Shown piece by piece: positions 1 through 9,147 of a stretch of 64,000 nt of DNA. Source of the stretch: Duganella sp. OV510 (GTDB taxonomy: Bacteria > Pseudomonadota > Gammaproteobacteria > Burkholderiales > Burkholderiaceae_D). A program made the translations under genes and the position numbers. The stretch covers positions 62,001 through 126,000 of the forward strand of contig NZ_FNEQ01000013.1 of assembly GCF_900100205.1 (NCBI RefSeq), in the 5' to 3' direction. How positions within the stretch are numbered: position 1 is the stretch's first letter; the number at the start of each line of letters is the position of its first letter. The notes beneath the pieces are model-generated. The model was not told the origin of the DNA. It saw only the letters and a program-made list of their open reading frames with translations, and did not search any database.

Positions 1-43
1 TAACCGATAAACTTGGCATTCTGTTCACTTTGAGGTGGAGACA

Positions 44-1204
44 ATGACGACAACAACAAATAGTTCCAGGCTGGATGTAATCGATGCGCTGCGCGGTTTC
101 GCCATCGTTTCCATCATGCTGCTGCATAACATTGAGCATTTTGACTTTTATTTCTCGCCGGTCGGCTTGCCTGAATGGCTGAGAGCGGTGGACAAGGTCA
201 TCTGGGACACGCTGTTCTTCCTGTTTGGCGGCAAGTCGTATGCGATTTTCGCTTTGCTGTTTGGCATGACTTTCTATATCCAGTACCACAAGCGCGCGCT
301 GCGAGGCGAGGACTTCCGCGCCCGTTTCGGCTGGCGCCTGGTGTTGCTGCTGGCGTTTGGCCTGGTGAATTCGATGTTTTATCACGGCGATATCCTGAGT
401 ATTTACGCTGTGCTCGGACTGGCGTTGATACCAGTCGCTCACCTGAGTAACCGCTGGGTATTGACCATCGCATTAATATTACTGGCACAGCCATATGCCT
501 GGCTGGAGGTTATTCAGGCTTTGCCCAACCCGGACGAGAAATTGCCCAATCCGGCCTCATGGGCATATTTCGGCCGCGCCAATGATTATTTTGCCCACGG
601 CTCTGCTTTGCAGGTGTGGAGCGGTAATCTGACCAACGGGAAAATTGGGGTTATTCGCTGGAGCTGGGAAAATGGCCGCATATTCCAGATCCCGGCATTA
701 TTTATGTTAGGGATGCTGGCTGGCCGTAAAGGCCTGTTTAACGATGCCATATTCTGGCGCAAGGCGCTGATGATTGCCCTGCTGGCATTTATTCCCCTTT
801 ATATTCTTAAAACCTGGCCGGAAGCCTGGGGCGTAGGCGAAGCAGTGCGCCGTCCATTGCTGGTTATTATTACTTCGTGGGCGAATGTGGCCTTGATGGT
901 GGTATTGGTGGCGATATTTGTACAACTGTTTTATAGCCGCAGCTGGCTGACAATATTCTCGCCGCTGGGACGCATGAGTTTAACCAGCTATGTCGTGCAA
1001 TCGATTATCGGTACCTCGATTTATTATGGTTTCGGGCTGGGTATGTATCAGTACACCGGCGCCAGCTATGCGCTGGCGATCGGCATCGCACTGGCGCTGG
1101 CGCAACGGCAGTTCAGCGTGTGGTGGCTGGCCCGACACCCGCAGGGGCCGCTTGAAACTGTGTGGCACAGACTGACATGGCTGGGCAGCCGCGCTAAAAA
1201 TTAG
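44..1204 (+). CDS. DUF418 family inner membrane protein
   Basis: Polytopic membrane protein of about 386 residues with some 8-10 hydrophobic segments. The N-terminal stretch LDVIDALRGFAIVSIMLLHN is the typical opening of the DUF418/YeiB family (RxxxLDxLRGxA), and the last third (SPLGRMSLTSYVVQSIIG, WLARHPQGPLE) matches the C-terminal DUF418 domain. The transported or modified substrate is unknown; the family is distantly related to acyltransferase-3 membrane enzymes. An in-frame GTG lies at 35, but the purine run GAGGTGGAG at 32-40 reads as the ribosome binding site for the ATG at 44, so I use that start. Nothing around it forms an obvious operon; the next gene is convergent. Confidence 0.85.
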   Translation: MTTTTNSSRLDVIDALRGFAIVSIMLLHNIEHFDFYFSPVGLPEWLRAVDKVIWDTLFFLFGGKSYAIFALLFGMTFYIQYHKRALRGEDFRARFGWRLVLLLAFGLVNSMFYHGDILSIYAVLGLALIPVAHLSNRWVLTIALILLAQPYAWLEVIQALPNPDEKLPNPASWAYFGRANDYFAHGSALQVWSGNLTNGKIGVIRWSWENGRIFQIPALFMLGMLAGRKGLFNDAIFWRKALMIALLAFIPLYILKTWPEAWGVGEAVRRPLLVIITSWANVALMVVLVAIFVQLFYSRSWLTIFSPLGRMSLTSYVVQSIIGTSIYYGFGLGMYQYTGASYALAIGIALALAQRQFSVWWLARHPQGPLETVWHRLTWLGSRAKN

Positions 1205-1221
1205 CACGAATGCACCAGTAA

Positions 1222-1830
1222 TCAGCTTGCGTCGGCCGTATCGTCAGGAGTGATCCAGGTGATGCGGCCGTGGCCGGATTCATTCAGACGGGTTATCAAT
1301 GCATCCGCCGCCGTATCCGGCAGGCTGAACTCGAATTGAACGTCTTCGCTGTGCTGGACATTATCCAGGCTGGCTCCCGCCAATTCAATTTCTCGGCGCA
1401 CCAGGCCTTCCATGGCATAAGGCGCGCTGCAAATGAGGAATCGCTGTTTGATAATGGCGATCTTCTCGGCGTTTAATAAGGCCTGCGCCACGCTGTCGGT
1501 ATAAGCGCGCACCAGTCCACCAGCGCCTAATTTAACGCCGCCGAAATAACGTACGACGGTGGCTAATACGCCTTCGAGATCCTGATGGCGTAAAACATCC
1601 AGCATCGGACGGCCGGCCGTACCGCTGGGTTCTCCATCATCCACTGCTGCCGATTGGCCGCCGGCTAATAATGCCCAGCAAACGTGGGCGGCACCGGGAT
1701 GTTGCTGCCATAATTCCGCCACGACTTTTTGCGCGCTGGCGCGATCCGTCATCGGCTGGACGCAGGCAATAAAGCGGCTTTTTTTAATCAGCAATTCATG
1801 GTGAACCGCTGTATTGATTGTCTGTGGCAT
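1222..1830 (-). CDS. yigZ: YigZ/IMPACT family protein
   Basis: Protein of 202 residues. The N-terminal UPF0029 (IMPACT) domain is recognisable by KKSRFIACVQP, then AAHVCWALL and DDGEPSGTAGRPMLDVL, and RYFGGVKLGAGGLVRAY, which is the family signature; the C-terminal about 70 residues fit DUF1949. Length agrees with E. coli YigZ (about 205). The cellular role of this family is unsettled; the eukaryotic relative modulates translation through GCN1/GCN2, and bacterial members may bind nucleic acid. The open frame extends to 2016, but that part overlaps the divergent helicase start and looks non-coding; MPQTINTAVHHELL at 1830 is the natural start. Confidence 0.88.
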   Translation of the reverse strand: MPQTINTAVHHELLIKKSRFIACVQPMTDRASAQKVVAELWQQHPGAAHVCWALLAGGQSAAVDDGEPSGTAGRPMLDVLRHQDLEGVLATVVRYFGGVKLGAGGLVRAYTDSVAQALLNAEKIAIIKQRFLICSAPYAMEGLVRREIELAGASLDNVQHSEDVQFEFSLPDTAADALITRLNESGHGRITWITPDDTADAS

Positions 1831-1938
1831 GGAATAGGCTTTGGTTAAGCGGCGTATGGTGCCAGAAATCGGGTCCAGGCGCCATGCCGGCAGGGCCGGC
1901 GGTATAATCCTGCACGAGTTCATCCCACCTGATATGCC

Positions 1939-3921
1939 ATGACTAATTCCCCCGCCGCGCCCCACCTTTCCGATGCCGATGGCGAGAGCGGAGAGGATGA
2001 CGATCTGATGCAGCAACTGGGCCTGAGCGCCCGTGGTGTCATCCTGGCCAAGGCCGAGGGCAGGGTGTTCCTGCGCCTGACCGGCGAGGTGGAATATGGC
2101 GGCCGTCGTGTGCCTTACGATCTGGTGCCGGCGCAGGGCGTGCTGGCCAAGGCGTCAAAATGGCGCAAGATGGATGCGGATGGCCGTTCGGCTCTGCTGC
2201 GCGAGCGCGCCGGTGCAGATGTCGCCGCCGAACTGCATGGCTACGTGGAAAATTTCGTGCGCGAACTGTCCGACGCCTGCGATGACTGTGACATGGATGC
2301 CGACATCTTTTTACATTCGCTCAGCGATATGCAGGTGTCCGAGCCGGCCGGTATGGTGTTCGACCGCATCCGCATGCGGCTGGAGCACGCGGTCGAGCGC
2401 GATATGGAGGAGCAGCACGCCGAGCGTACGCGACAAAGCATCAATCTGGCCGAGTATCCGGCCTCGTTCGATATGGCGCGGCGCATCAAGCGCAAGTTTA
2501 TTGCCGTGCTGGGGCCGACCAATTCCGGCAAGACCCACCTGGCAATCGAGGCTTTGGCCAAGGCGCCGAGCGGCGTCTACCTGGCGCCGCTGCGTCTGCT
2601 GGCGCTGGAGAACTACGAGCGACTTCAGGAGATGGAGCAGCATGGCAAGCCGCTGAAGGTCAGCCTGGTCACTGGCGAGGAGCGCCGCCTGGCGCCGGGC
2701 GCCACGCACGTCGCCAGCACGGTGGAAATGCTGGATACGCAAACACCGGTCGACGTCGCCGTCATCGACGAGATCCAGATGCTGTCCGACCGCGACCGGG
2801 GCGCTGCCTGGACGGCGGCCGTATGCGGCGCGCCGGCGCGCATCGTCTACCTGGTGGGGGCACCGGAAGCGCGGCGCGCGATCGAGGTGCTGGCAGCGCG
2901 GCTGGAGTGCGAACTGGAGGTGCACATCCTCAAGCGCAAGGGGCCGCTGTCGGTCGAGCCGACCGCTGTGCGCAAGCTGAGCAACCTGCGACGCGGCGAC
3001 GCGGTGATCTGCTTCTCGCGCCGCGAAGTGCTGATGTGGCGCGACATGGTGACCGAGATGGGCCTGTCGGTTGCCACCGTCTACGGCAATTTGTCGCCCG
3101 AGGTGCGGCGTGCGCAGGCGCAGCGTTTCCGCGAAGGCGCGGCCGATGTGGTGGTGGGCACAGATGCGATCGCCATGGGCCTGAACATGCCGATCGCACG
3201 CGTGGTGATGACCACCACCGTCAAGTACAACGGCTATGAAGAGGAAGAAATTCCGGCCGCGCTGGCGCGCCAGATCGCGGGCCGGGCAGGGCGCTTCGGC
3301 GTGCATGAGGAAGGCCTGGTGGCTGGCTATGACAACGAGACGCACAACGTGATGCGTTCGCTGCTGCGCGAGAAGCCGGTGCCGCTGAAGACCACCGGCT
3401 TCGCGGTGGCGCCGACGTTAGAGCATCTGCACCGCATCTCGTCGGTCACGCATGAGCATGCGCTGGCCAAGCTGCTGAAGCGTTTTGTGCACAACATCGA
3501 TGTGCCGGATGGTTTCTTCTATCCGCGCATTACCGAGGACCAGTTCGAGCGCGCGGCATGGCTCGACACGCTGGAGTTGACGGTGGCGGAGAAGTTCGCG
3601 CTGTCGCTGGTGCCGATTTCGTCGAAGGTGCCGTCGTTGCAGCATGCGTGGGAGACGTGGGCGAAGTCGCTGGCGCACAAGAAGGTTACGCAGCTGAAGT
3701 CGAATGACCGGCCGCTGCATTACATGAATCTGCAGGAGGTGGAGGACGTGTGCCGGCTGTATTCGGCCTACGCGTGGCTGGCTTACCGTCAGCCGGAGTA
3801 CTTTCCGGACACCGAACTGGCGCAGCGCTTGTCGCGCGAAGCATCGGAGCGGGTGGATGCGATCTTGCAGGAACAGAACTCGGCAGCGCGCAAACGCCAG
3901 CCGCGCAAGTTCAGGCGCTGA
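1939..3921 (+). CDS. SUV3-like ATP-dependent RNA helicase
   Basis: Superfamily 2 helicase of 660 residues. After an N-terminal extension of about 180 residues come motif I GPTNSGKT (about 193-200), motif II DEIQ (about 280), ICFSRREVL and VVGTDAIAMGLNMP in the second RecA-like domain, motif VI RQIAGRAGRFG (about 445), and a C-terminal SUV3-type helical region. This matches the mitochondrial degradosome helicase Suv3 family, which unwinds RNA duplexes for 3'-5' decay. DEIQ instead of DEAD/DEAH is normal for Suv3. Bacterial members occur in proteobacteria; the role in RNA turnover is inferred. The last residues (AARKRQPRKFRR) are basic and may contact RNA. The next gene starts 2 bases after the stop, so the two are probably co-transcribed. 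Confidence 0.88.
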   Translation: MTNSPAAPHLSDADGESGEDDDLMQQLGLSARGVILAKAEGRVFLRLTGEVEYGGRRVPYDLVPAQGVLAKASKWRKMDADGRSALLRERAGADVAAELHGYVENFVRELSDACDDCDMDADIFLHSLSDMQVSEPAGMVFDRIRMRLEHAVERDMEEQHAERTRQSINLAEYPASFDMARRIKRKFIAVLGPTNSGKTHLAIEALAKAPSGVYLAPLRLLALENYERLQEMEQHGKPLKVSLVTGEERRLAPGATHVASTVEMLDTQTPVDVAVIDEIQMLSDRDRGAAWTAAVCGAPARIVYLVGAPEARRAIEVLAARLECELEVHILKRKGPLSVEPTAVRKLSNLRRGDAVICFSRREVLMWRDMVTEMGLSVATVYGNLSPEVRRAQAQRFREGAADVVVGTDAIAMGLNMPIARVVMTTTVKYNGYEEEEIPAALARQIAGRAGRFGVHEEGLVAGYDNETHNVMRSLLREKPVPLKTTGFAVAPTLEHLHRISSVTHEHALAKLLKRFVHNIDVPDGFFYPRITEDQFERAAWLDTLELTVAEKFALSLVPISSKVPSLQHAWETWAKSLAHKKVTQLKSNDRPLHYMNLQEVEDVCRLYSAYAWLAYRQPEYFPDTELAQRLSREASERVDAILQEQNSAARKRQPRKFRR

Positions 3922-3923
3922 GC

Positions 3924-4208
3924 ATGGACGAGGAGCGCTGTCCCCTGTGTGGCCGCGTGCTGGGCACGGTCAATATCGACCGGCATCATCTGGTGCCGAA
4001 GACGTTCAAGGGCAGGGAGCAGTTTCCGATTCACAAGATATGCCACCGCAAGATCCACTCGGTATTCAGCGAGCGCGAACTGCTGCATCACTATCACACC
4101 TGGGAAGCGCTGCGCGCGCATCCTGACATACAGAAATTCATTGCCTGGGTCGCGCGCAAGCCGCCGGGCTTCTATGCGCGGACAGAAAACAAAAACGCCA
4201 ACCGGTGA
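3924..4208 (+). CDS. small HNH-type nuclease-like protein
   Basis: Protein of 94 residues starting at MDEERCPLCGRVLG. It has CPLCGR near the N-terminus, IDRHHLVPKTFKG and ICHRKIHSVF, together the zinc-knuckle and catalytic histidine pattern of a minimal HNH endonuclease (CxxC, HH, CHxxIH). Small stand-alone proteins of this type follow other genes in many betaproteobacteria and their substrates are unknown. The start is 2 bases after the helicase stop codon, implying translational coupling; the larger open frame upstream is a shadow inside the helicase gene. Whether it cuts nucleic acid or is a structural zinc protein cannot be decided from sequence. Confidence 0.75.
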   Translation: MDEERCPLCGRVLGTVNIDRHHLVPKTFKGREQFPIHKICHRKIHSVFSERELLHHYHTWEALRAHPDIQKFIAWVARKPPGFYARTENKNANR

Positions 4209-4221
4209 AGGTTGGCGTTTT
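4192..4221. terminator. bidirectional intrinsic terminator
   Basis: Perfect 12-bp stem (AAAACGCCAACC / GGTTGGCGTTTT) with a 6-base loop and T-runs on both strands. It overlaps the end of the HNH gene and stands just beyond the 3' end of the minus-strand tRNA-Lys, so it can serve both converging transcripts. Confidence 0.85.
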
Positions 4222-4231
4222 CGCTGAATCT

Positions 4232-4307
4232 TGGTAGGCCGTGCGGGATTCGAACCTGCGACCAACGGATTAAAAGTCCGCTGCTCTACCAGCTGAGCTA
4301 ACGACCC
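4232..4307 (-). tRNA. tRNA-Lys(TTT)
   Basis: 76-nt cloverleaf on the minus strand beginning GGGTCGTTAGCTCAGCTGG, with anticodon loop CTTTTAA (anticodon TTT), T-arm GGTTCGAATCC and an encoded CCA end. Identical in sequence to the two tRNA-Lys genes at 21457 and 21562. Its downstream flank differs from that of the 21457 copy. Confidence 0.97.
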
Positions 4308-4353
4308 AAGGGCCAGAATTGTAATGGCTGCCAGCGGAAAATTCAAGTGTGCA

Positions 4354-4473
4354 TCACGCTGGCATGAGGATTATGAATCCAATCAGGCCAATCACCATGA
4401 TTGCGCCGGCAAAGTAAGCCAGAGCATCGCTGAATTTATCGCTCAAGATAAGTGACTTCAGAAATTTCTTCAT
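4354..4473 (-). CDS. 39-residue single-span membrane protein
   Basis: Small gene read from the minus strand: MKKFLKSLILSDKFSDALAY followed by one hydrophobic segment (FAGAIMVIGLIGFIILMPA). The ATG lies one base after the TAG of the 4475-4909 gene, and GGGAG inside that gene's last codons provides a ribosome binding site 6 bases upstream. The coupling, the basic N-terminus and the clean transmembrane helix support a real gene. Function unknown; it probably accompanies the membrane protein upstream. Confidence 0.6.
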   Translation of the reverse strand: MKKFLKSLILSDKFSDALAYFAGAIMVIGLIGFIILMPA

Positions 4474-4474
4474 A

Positions 4475-4909
4475 CTAGCTCCCAAATATAAAATGAAACC
4501 AGGGATAAAAATAAGACGACGCTATGGTAAGGAGTATCGAGATCCAAATGACACGTTTACGAATGTCCTGCCCTTGCGCGATGCGCGAAGTGTTGATGGC
4601 GATGAAAATTGAAGTGAACACCGCGCCAATGATGCATGCTCCCAATGCCCAAGATGCGGCTTCGCTTGTATCGGGACTTCGGCCGTATGTTGCGAAGGCT
4701 TCGTAGCCCGTTGATGCCAGCATCGCCAACGCTACCCAGAACAGTTGCCCGTTATCGACGGCCTTTTTCATCATTTGTAAAAACTCCCGCCAACCGCCTG
4801 TCGCGATGGCGACGGTGGCGATGACGGCGAACGGCAGCAACACTGGCACCAGCACGTTGATGGCGAACCAGCCGGGATTGCTTTGCAGTTGAGCGAAATA
4901 GGTGACCAT
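4475..4909 (-). CDS. hypothetical four-helix membrane protein
   Basis: Protein of 144 residues with about four hydrophobic helices: roughly 16-36 (INVLVPVLLPFAVIATVAIA), 55-70, 84-108 (WALGACIIGAVFTSIFIAI) and 119-140. I do not recognise the family. It is followed with one-base spacing by a 39-residue membrane peptide gene. Base composition is lower in GC than the neighbouring acyltransferase, which may indicate a less conserved locus. The start at 4909 (MVTYFAQLQSNPGW) is the only sensible one. Confidence 0.6.
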   Translation of the reverse strand: MVTYFAQLQSNPGWFAINVLVPVLLPFAVIATVAIATGGWREFLQMMKKAVDNGQLFWVALAMLASTGYEAFATYGRSPDTSEAASWALGACIIGAVFTSIFIAINTSRIAQGQDIRKRVIWISILLTIASSYFYPWFHFIFGS

Positions 4910-5034
4910 GATTCACGCTAGCACGGCCACTTTCGCTGTCATTCCGATTAGATCAAATGGGAGAGTTTTTGTTCCGCGCGCCATGAATCTGCAACCTCAG
5001 CTATCATATCGCCCTGCTGTTAAAAGGATGATGG

Positions 5035-6180
5035 ATGAAAGTAGTTGCAGGAACTGTTGCGGGCGCCTCGAAAACGCTCCCTGCGCAGTTCGGTTTAATT
5101 AATTTGCTGAAGGCAGGCGCGGCGCAGCTGATCGTCTTGCACCATCTGGCGTTCTATGGCCCGATGGCCGATCACGCGCGGGTGATCTTCCCGTCGCTGT
5201 TCGACTGGCTTGCCGGCAGCGCGCGCATCGCCGTGCAGGTGTTCCTGGTGATCGGCGGCTTTCTGGCCGCCAAGTCGCTAGCGCCTTCCGGCCATGCCGG
5301 CTGCCCGACGCCGGTGCGCGCCATCTGGCGCCGCTATGCCAAGCTGGCGCCGCCGTTCGTCGCCGCCACGCTGATCGCCGCCCTGGCTTCGCTGTGGGCC
5401 GCCGAATGGATGACGCACGATTCGATTTCCGCCCCCGCCACGCTGAGCCAGCTGGGCGCGCACTTGTTGCTGCTGCACGGCGTGCTGGGCTATGACTCAG
5501 TGTCGGCCGGCGCCTGGTATGTCGCCATCGATTTCCAGCTATATGCGCTGATGGTGATCCTGCTGTGGCTGGTCGGCCGCATCACCGGCAACCGCCAGCA
5601 GCAATGGCTGATGCCGCTGGTGGTGGCGGCTGGCATCACGCTGTCGCTGCTGCACTTCAACCTGGACTCGGATTGGGACAACTGGGCCTCGTACTTCTTC
5701 GGCAGCTACGGCCTGGGCCTGATGGCCTGGTGGGCCAGCGATCCGCGCCGCAAGCCGGGCATGGCAGTCGTGCTGCTGATGATGGCGCTGCTGCCGGCCA
5801 TGGTTGGCCTGCTGCTGGAATTCCGTAGCCGGATCGCGCTGGCGGCGGTGGTGGCGTGCGTGCTGTTCCTGTGGGGACGCGGCAAAATCGCCTCCGACAG
5901 CCGTGGCTGGTCGGTTATCAATGGCTTGGGCAAGATTTCGTATGCGGTGTTCCTGATTCATTTCCCCGTCTGCCTGCTGGTGAACGCCGCTTTCACCCGC
6001 TTCGCCCCGATCGAGCCGGCGTGGCAGGGCATGGGTATGCTGGTCGCCTGGAGCAGCAGCCTGCTGGCCGGCGCCGCCTTCCATCGCTGGGTGGAAACGC
6101 CATTGAGCCGCTTGATGCATTTTGTTGCGGAACAGTTCGCCGTGCGTGATGTCCACATGCCACGGCCGTTGTCACGCTGA
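5035..6180 (+). CDS. acyltransferase family 3 membrane protein
   Basis: Integral membrane protein of 381 residues of the OafA/YrhL acyltransferase-3 family, which transfers acetyl or other acyl groups to sugars or other envelope molecules. Seen features: LLKAGAAQLIVLHHLAFYGP near the N-terminus (family histidine within the first helix), VQVFLVIGGFLAAKS, a basic loop with the RxxxR-like APVRAIWRRYAKLAPPF, about ten hydrophobic segments, and ISYAVFLIHFPVCLLV with HRWVETPLSRL at the end (typical ...YlxHxP...E.P pattern). Substrate cannot be inferred; no glycan cluster is adjacent. Start at ATG 5035 follows AAAGGATG. Confidence 0.85.
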   Translation: MKVVAGTVAGASKTLPAQFGLINLLKAGAAQLIVLHHLAFYGPMADHARVIFPSLFDWLAGSARIAVQVFLVIGGFLAAKSLAPSGHAGCPTPVRAIWRRYAKLAPPFVAATLIAALASLWAAEWMTHDSISAPATLSQLGAHLLLLHGVLGYDSVSAGAWYVAIDFQLYALMVILLWLVGRITGNRQQQWLMPLVVAAGITLSLLHFNLDSDWDNWASYFFGSYGLGLMAWWASDPRRKPGMAVVLLMMALLPAMVGLLLEFRSRIALAAVVACVLFLWGRGKIASDSRGWSVINGLGKISYAVFLIHFPVCLLVNAAFTRFAPIEPAWQGMGMLVAWSSSLLAGAAFHRWVETPLSRLMHFVAEQFAVRDVHMPRPLSR

Positions 6181-6324
6181 TAAGGAAAGGTCGCGTAGTT
6201 ATACCATTTTGGAATGGCTTTTTGTAAAGAAATAATAGATTGGCATGGTTAGTCCGGGCGTAAGATCAAAACCGGTAACAAACGATGTCATAAAAAAGTC
6301 ATTACAAAAACTGGAGACTACATC

Positions 6325-9090
6325 ATGGCTATACCTCGCAAGACCGTCCTCGCTGTTCTCATTGCCGACCTGCTGATTGCTGTCAGCGCCCAGGCACAAA
6401 CCACCGCCAATACCGCAGACGCTGACGCCGGACCTACCGTCGTCGTCAGCGGCATTCGCGCCTCGCTGAGTTCTTCGCTGAACACCAAGCGCCTGCAGGA
6501 AGGCGTGGTGGACGCGGTATCCGCCGAAGACGCCGGCAAGTTCCCCGACACCAATATCGCCGAATCGCTGCAACGCGTGACCGGCGTGCAGATCCAGCGC
6601 AACGGCGGCGAAGGCCGCTACATCTCGGTGCGCGGCCTGGGGCCGGAATTCAATAACGTGCTGGTCAATGGCCGCACGCTGACCAGCGATACCGGTGGCC
6701 GCGAATTCTCGTTCGACCTGCTGTCGTCGGACCTGATTTCCAAGGCGCTGGTGTACAAGACCTCGCAACCCTTCCTGCCTGAGGGCGGCATCGGCTCGAC
6801 GGTGGATATCCAGACGGCGCGCCCGCTGTCCGGCAAGACCGGCCACAGCACGGTCATCAACGCCTCCGGTTCGTACGACAACAACTCGGAAAAGAAAACG
6901 CCGAATATCAGCGGTATGTACACCTTTGCCAACGAGGAGCGCAACTTCGGCGTCAACGCCTCGCTGTCGTACACCGACCGCGCCTCCAAGCAGAACAAGG
7001 CGGTCACCGATGCATGGAATTACCGCGACGTTTCGGTGATCAATGGCGACCTGAATTCCAGGGGGCTGACGATGGCCGATGTCACCACCAAGAAGCTGTA
7101 CATCCCGCAAAGCTACGGCTTCCAGCAGGAAGATGAAACGCGCAAGCGCCTGGTCGGCAATCTGACGGTGCAGTACAACCCGTCGTCGACCTGGAAGCTG
7201 ACGGCCGACGCGCTGTATTCGCACCTGGACCAGCGCAACGACATCATCGCCGTCAGCGACTGGATCAATCCGCAGGTGCTGGGGGCGCAGATCAACGGCA
7301 GCAACCAGATCACCAGCCTGCTGCGTCCGGGCTCAACCTTTTACGCCAACAATCCTGAACTGGCCGGCAGCGGCAAGCTGCTGGGCGAGGCCAATTCCAA
7401 CGATATGATCGTCAAGGGCGGCGACCGTAAATCGATCACGCGCGCCTTCGGCCTGAATTCCAAATGGGCGCTGTCGCCGGAGTGGAAGCTGGAAGGCGAC
7501 GTCAACACCTCGCGCACGTCGTCCGGCTCGCCGGATATGTGGGTGGTGGCCGGCATGGTGCCGAAGAACGGCGACGTACTGACCTTCAACGGCACGCCAT
7601 CGATCGTGTTCGGCGACGGCATTGCCGACCCGACTGCGGTGCGCGCACACGCTGTCTCCAACGGTGACGTGCAGCGTACCGACAAAATCTCCGAAGGCCG
7701 CATGAACCTGGCCTGGAACCACGAGATCGGCTACTTCAAAGGGTTGCAAACCGGCCTCGGCTACTCGCAGCGCGAGGTCAAGCGTACCCAGTGGAGCAGC
7801 GATTCGTGGAATACCTATAGCGGCTATCACCTGGCCTTGCCATCGTCGCTGTTCACGGTGACGCCGCTGGACAACTTCCTCGGCGGCGGCGCCCAGGTGC
7901 CAAGCGCCTATCTGCGCTTTGATCCGTACGCGTATATGGATTACCTGAACCAGCGCTCAACGCTGCTGTCTTCGAATGACCCGGCACATTACCTGGACAC
8001 CACGCTGTTCCCGAATGGTCCGATGGCGATTGACTACACCAAGCCATCGATGTCGGGCGTGAAGGAAAAAGTGTCCAGCATCTTCCTCGACAGCAAATGG
8101 GAAGGCGAGGGCTGGTCGGCCAATGCCGGCGTGCGCATGGTGCATGTGAAGTCGAGTTCGGTCGGCACCAGCCGTGTGCTGCAATCGGCGACCAAGAGTC
8201 CGAACGACACCACCTACATCCTGGTCTACGGCCCGATGAGCACCAACACCGTCAGCAACGACTACAACAGCGTGCTGCCATCGGCCAACCTGAAGTTCGA
8301 CCTGACGCCGGACATGATGCTGCGCCTGGCCGCATCGAAGACCGAAACCCGCCCGACGCTGAGCCAGATGGGCATCGACAACTCGTACGGCGGCCGCTAT
8401 GGCGACGTGCAGACCGGCGGCGGCAATCCTTACCTGAAGCCGATGAAGTCCAACAACCTGGACCTGTCGTGGGAATGGTATCTGTCCAAGACCAACTACG
8501 TCAGCGCGGCGGTGTTCCAGAAAAACGTCCGCGATTTCCTGGAGACGCGGCTGGTCGACACCACGCTGCCGCAGTATCCTGGCGAGGTGGTGCATGACAC
8601 CCGTGTCCGCAACGGCCAGAAGGGCAAGATCAAGGGTGTGGAAATCGCCGGCCAGTATGCGTTCGATGAAGCGGTATCGTGGCTGAAGGGCTTCGGCGTG
8701 GCCGCCAACTACACCTACGTGGATGCGACCGCCAGCCGCGAAGTCGACAGCGGCACGCCGAACTGCGGTTATCCCGGCTTGTCGCCGCAGTCGTACAACG
8801 GCTCGGTGTTCTACGAGAACAGCAAGTTCCAGGCACGCGTGAGCTACAACTGGCGCAATCACTTCTCGGTCGATTGCGGCGGCGGCAGCACCCAGCCCCG
8901 CAACCGCTCCGCCTACGGCCAGACCGACGCCAGCCTGCGCTACAACATCACGCCGACGGTGGCGCTGTATCTCGATGCGATCAACCTGACCAACTCGCGC
9001 ACGCGTGAATATGCGCTCAACGAGAGCCAGTTCCTGACGCTGGAAGACGTGGGCCGCCGCGTCAACGTCGGCCTGCGCGCAGCGTTCTAA
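6325..9090 (+). CDS. TonB-dependent receptor, Xanthomonas/Caulobacter type
   Basis: Outer-membrane receptor of 921 residues. A signal peptide (ending near VSAQAQ, about residue 25) precedes a plug domain beginning VVVSGIRASLSSSLNTK, with DTNIAESLQRVTGVQI, ISVRGLGPEFNNVLVNGR and SLDLLSSDL-type sequence, the pattern of the TonB-Xanth-Caul subfamily. The rest is a beta barrel ending in a terminal aromatic residue (VNVGLRAAF). This subfamily usually imports oligosaccharides or complex carbohydrates, but no substrate genes are beside it. CTGGAGAC just ahead of ATG 6325 is a good ribosome binding site, and a strong terminator follows, so the gene is likely monocistronic. Confidence 0.92.
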   Translation: MAIPRKTVLAVLIADLLIAVSAQAQTTANTADADAGPTVVVSGIRASLSSSLNTKRLQEGVVDAVSAEDAGKFPDTNIAESLQRVTGVQIQRNGGEGRYISVRGLGPEFNNVLVNGRTLTSDTGGREFSFDLLSSDLISKALVYKTSQPFLPEGGIGSTVDIQTARPLSGKTGHSTVINASGSYDNNSEKKTPNISGMYTFANEERNFGVNASLSYTDRASKQNKAVTDAWNYRDVSVINGDLNSRGLTMADVTTKKLYIPQSYGFQQEDETRKRLVGNLTVQYNPSSTWKLTADALYSHLDQRNDIIAVSDWINPQVLGAQINGSNQITSLLRPGSTFYANNPELAGSGKLLGEANSNDMIVKGGDRKSITRAFGLNSKWALSPEWKLEGDVNTSRTSSGSPDMWVVAGMVPKNGDVLTFNGTPSIVFGDGIADPTAVRAHAVSNGDVQRTDKISEGRMNLAWNHEIGYFKGLQTGLGYSQREVKRTQWSSDSWNTYSGYHLALPSSLFTVTPLDNFLGGGAQVPSAYLRFDPYAYMDYLNQRSTLLSSNDPAHYLDTTLFPNGPMAIDYTKPSMSGVKEKVSSIFLDSKWEGEGWSANAGVRMVHVKSSSVGTSRVLQSATKSPNDTTYILVYGPMSTNTVSNDYNSVLPSANLKFDLTPDMMLRLAASKTETRPTLSQMGIDNSYGGRYGDVQTGGGNPYLKPMKSNNLDLSWEWYLSKTNYVSAAVFQKNVRDFLETRLVDTTLPQYPGEVVHDTRVRNGQKGKIKGVEIAGQYAFDEAVSWLKGFGVAANYTYVDATASREVDSGTPNCGYPGLSPQSYNGSVFYENSKFQARVSYNWRNHFSVDCGGGSTQPRNRSAYGQTDASLRYNITPTVALYLDAINLTNSRTREYALNESQFLTLEDVGRRVNVGLRAAF

Positions 9091-9095
9091 AGCGA

Positions 9096-9138
9096 CAAAG
9101 CGTCAACTTCGCTTGGCGAAGTTGACGCTTTGTTTTTC
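9096..9138 (+). terminator. intrinsic terminator after the TonB receptor
   Basis: Perfect 16-bp stem (CAAAGCGTCAACTTCG at 9096-9111 with its complement at 9117-9132), 5-base loop, followed by TTTTTC. It lies 5 bases after the receptor stop. Confidence 0.93.
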
Positions 9139-9147
9139 TATAACCGG

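Noticed and set aside
2311..3345. 344-codon antisense frame inside the helicase gene
   Set aside because: Shadow of a GC-rich coding sequence; translation is His/Arg/Gln-rich without motifs.
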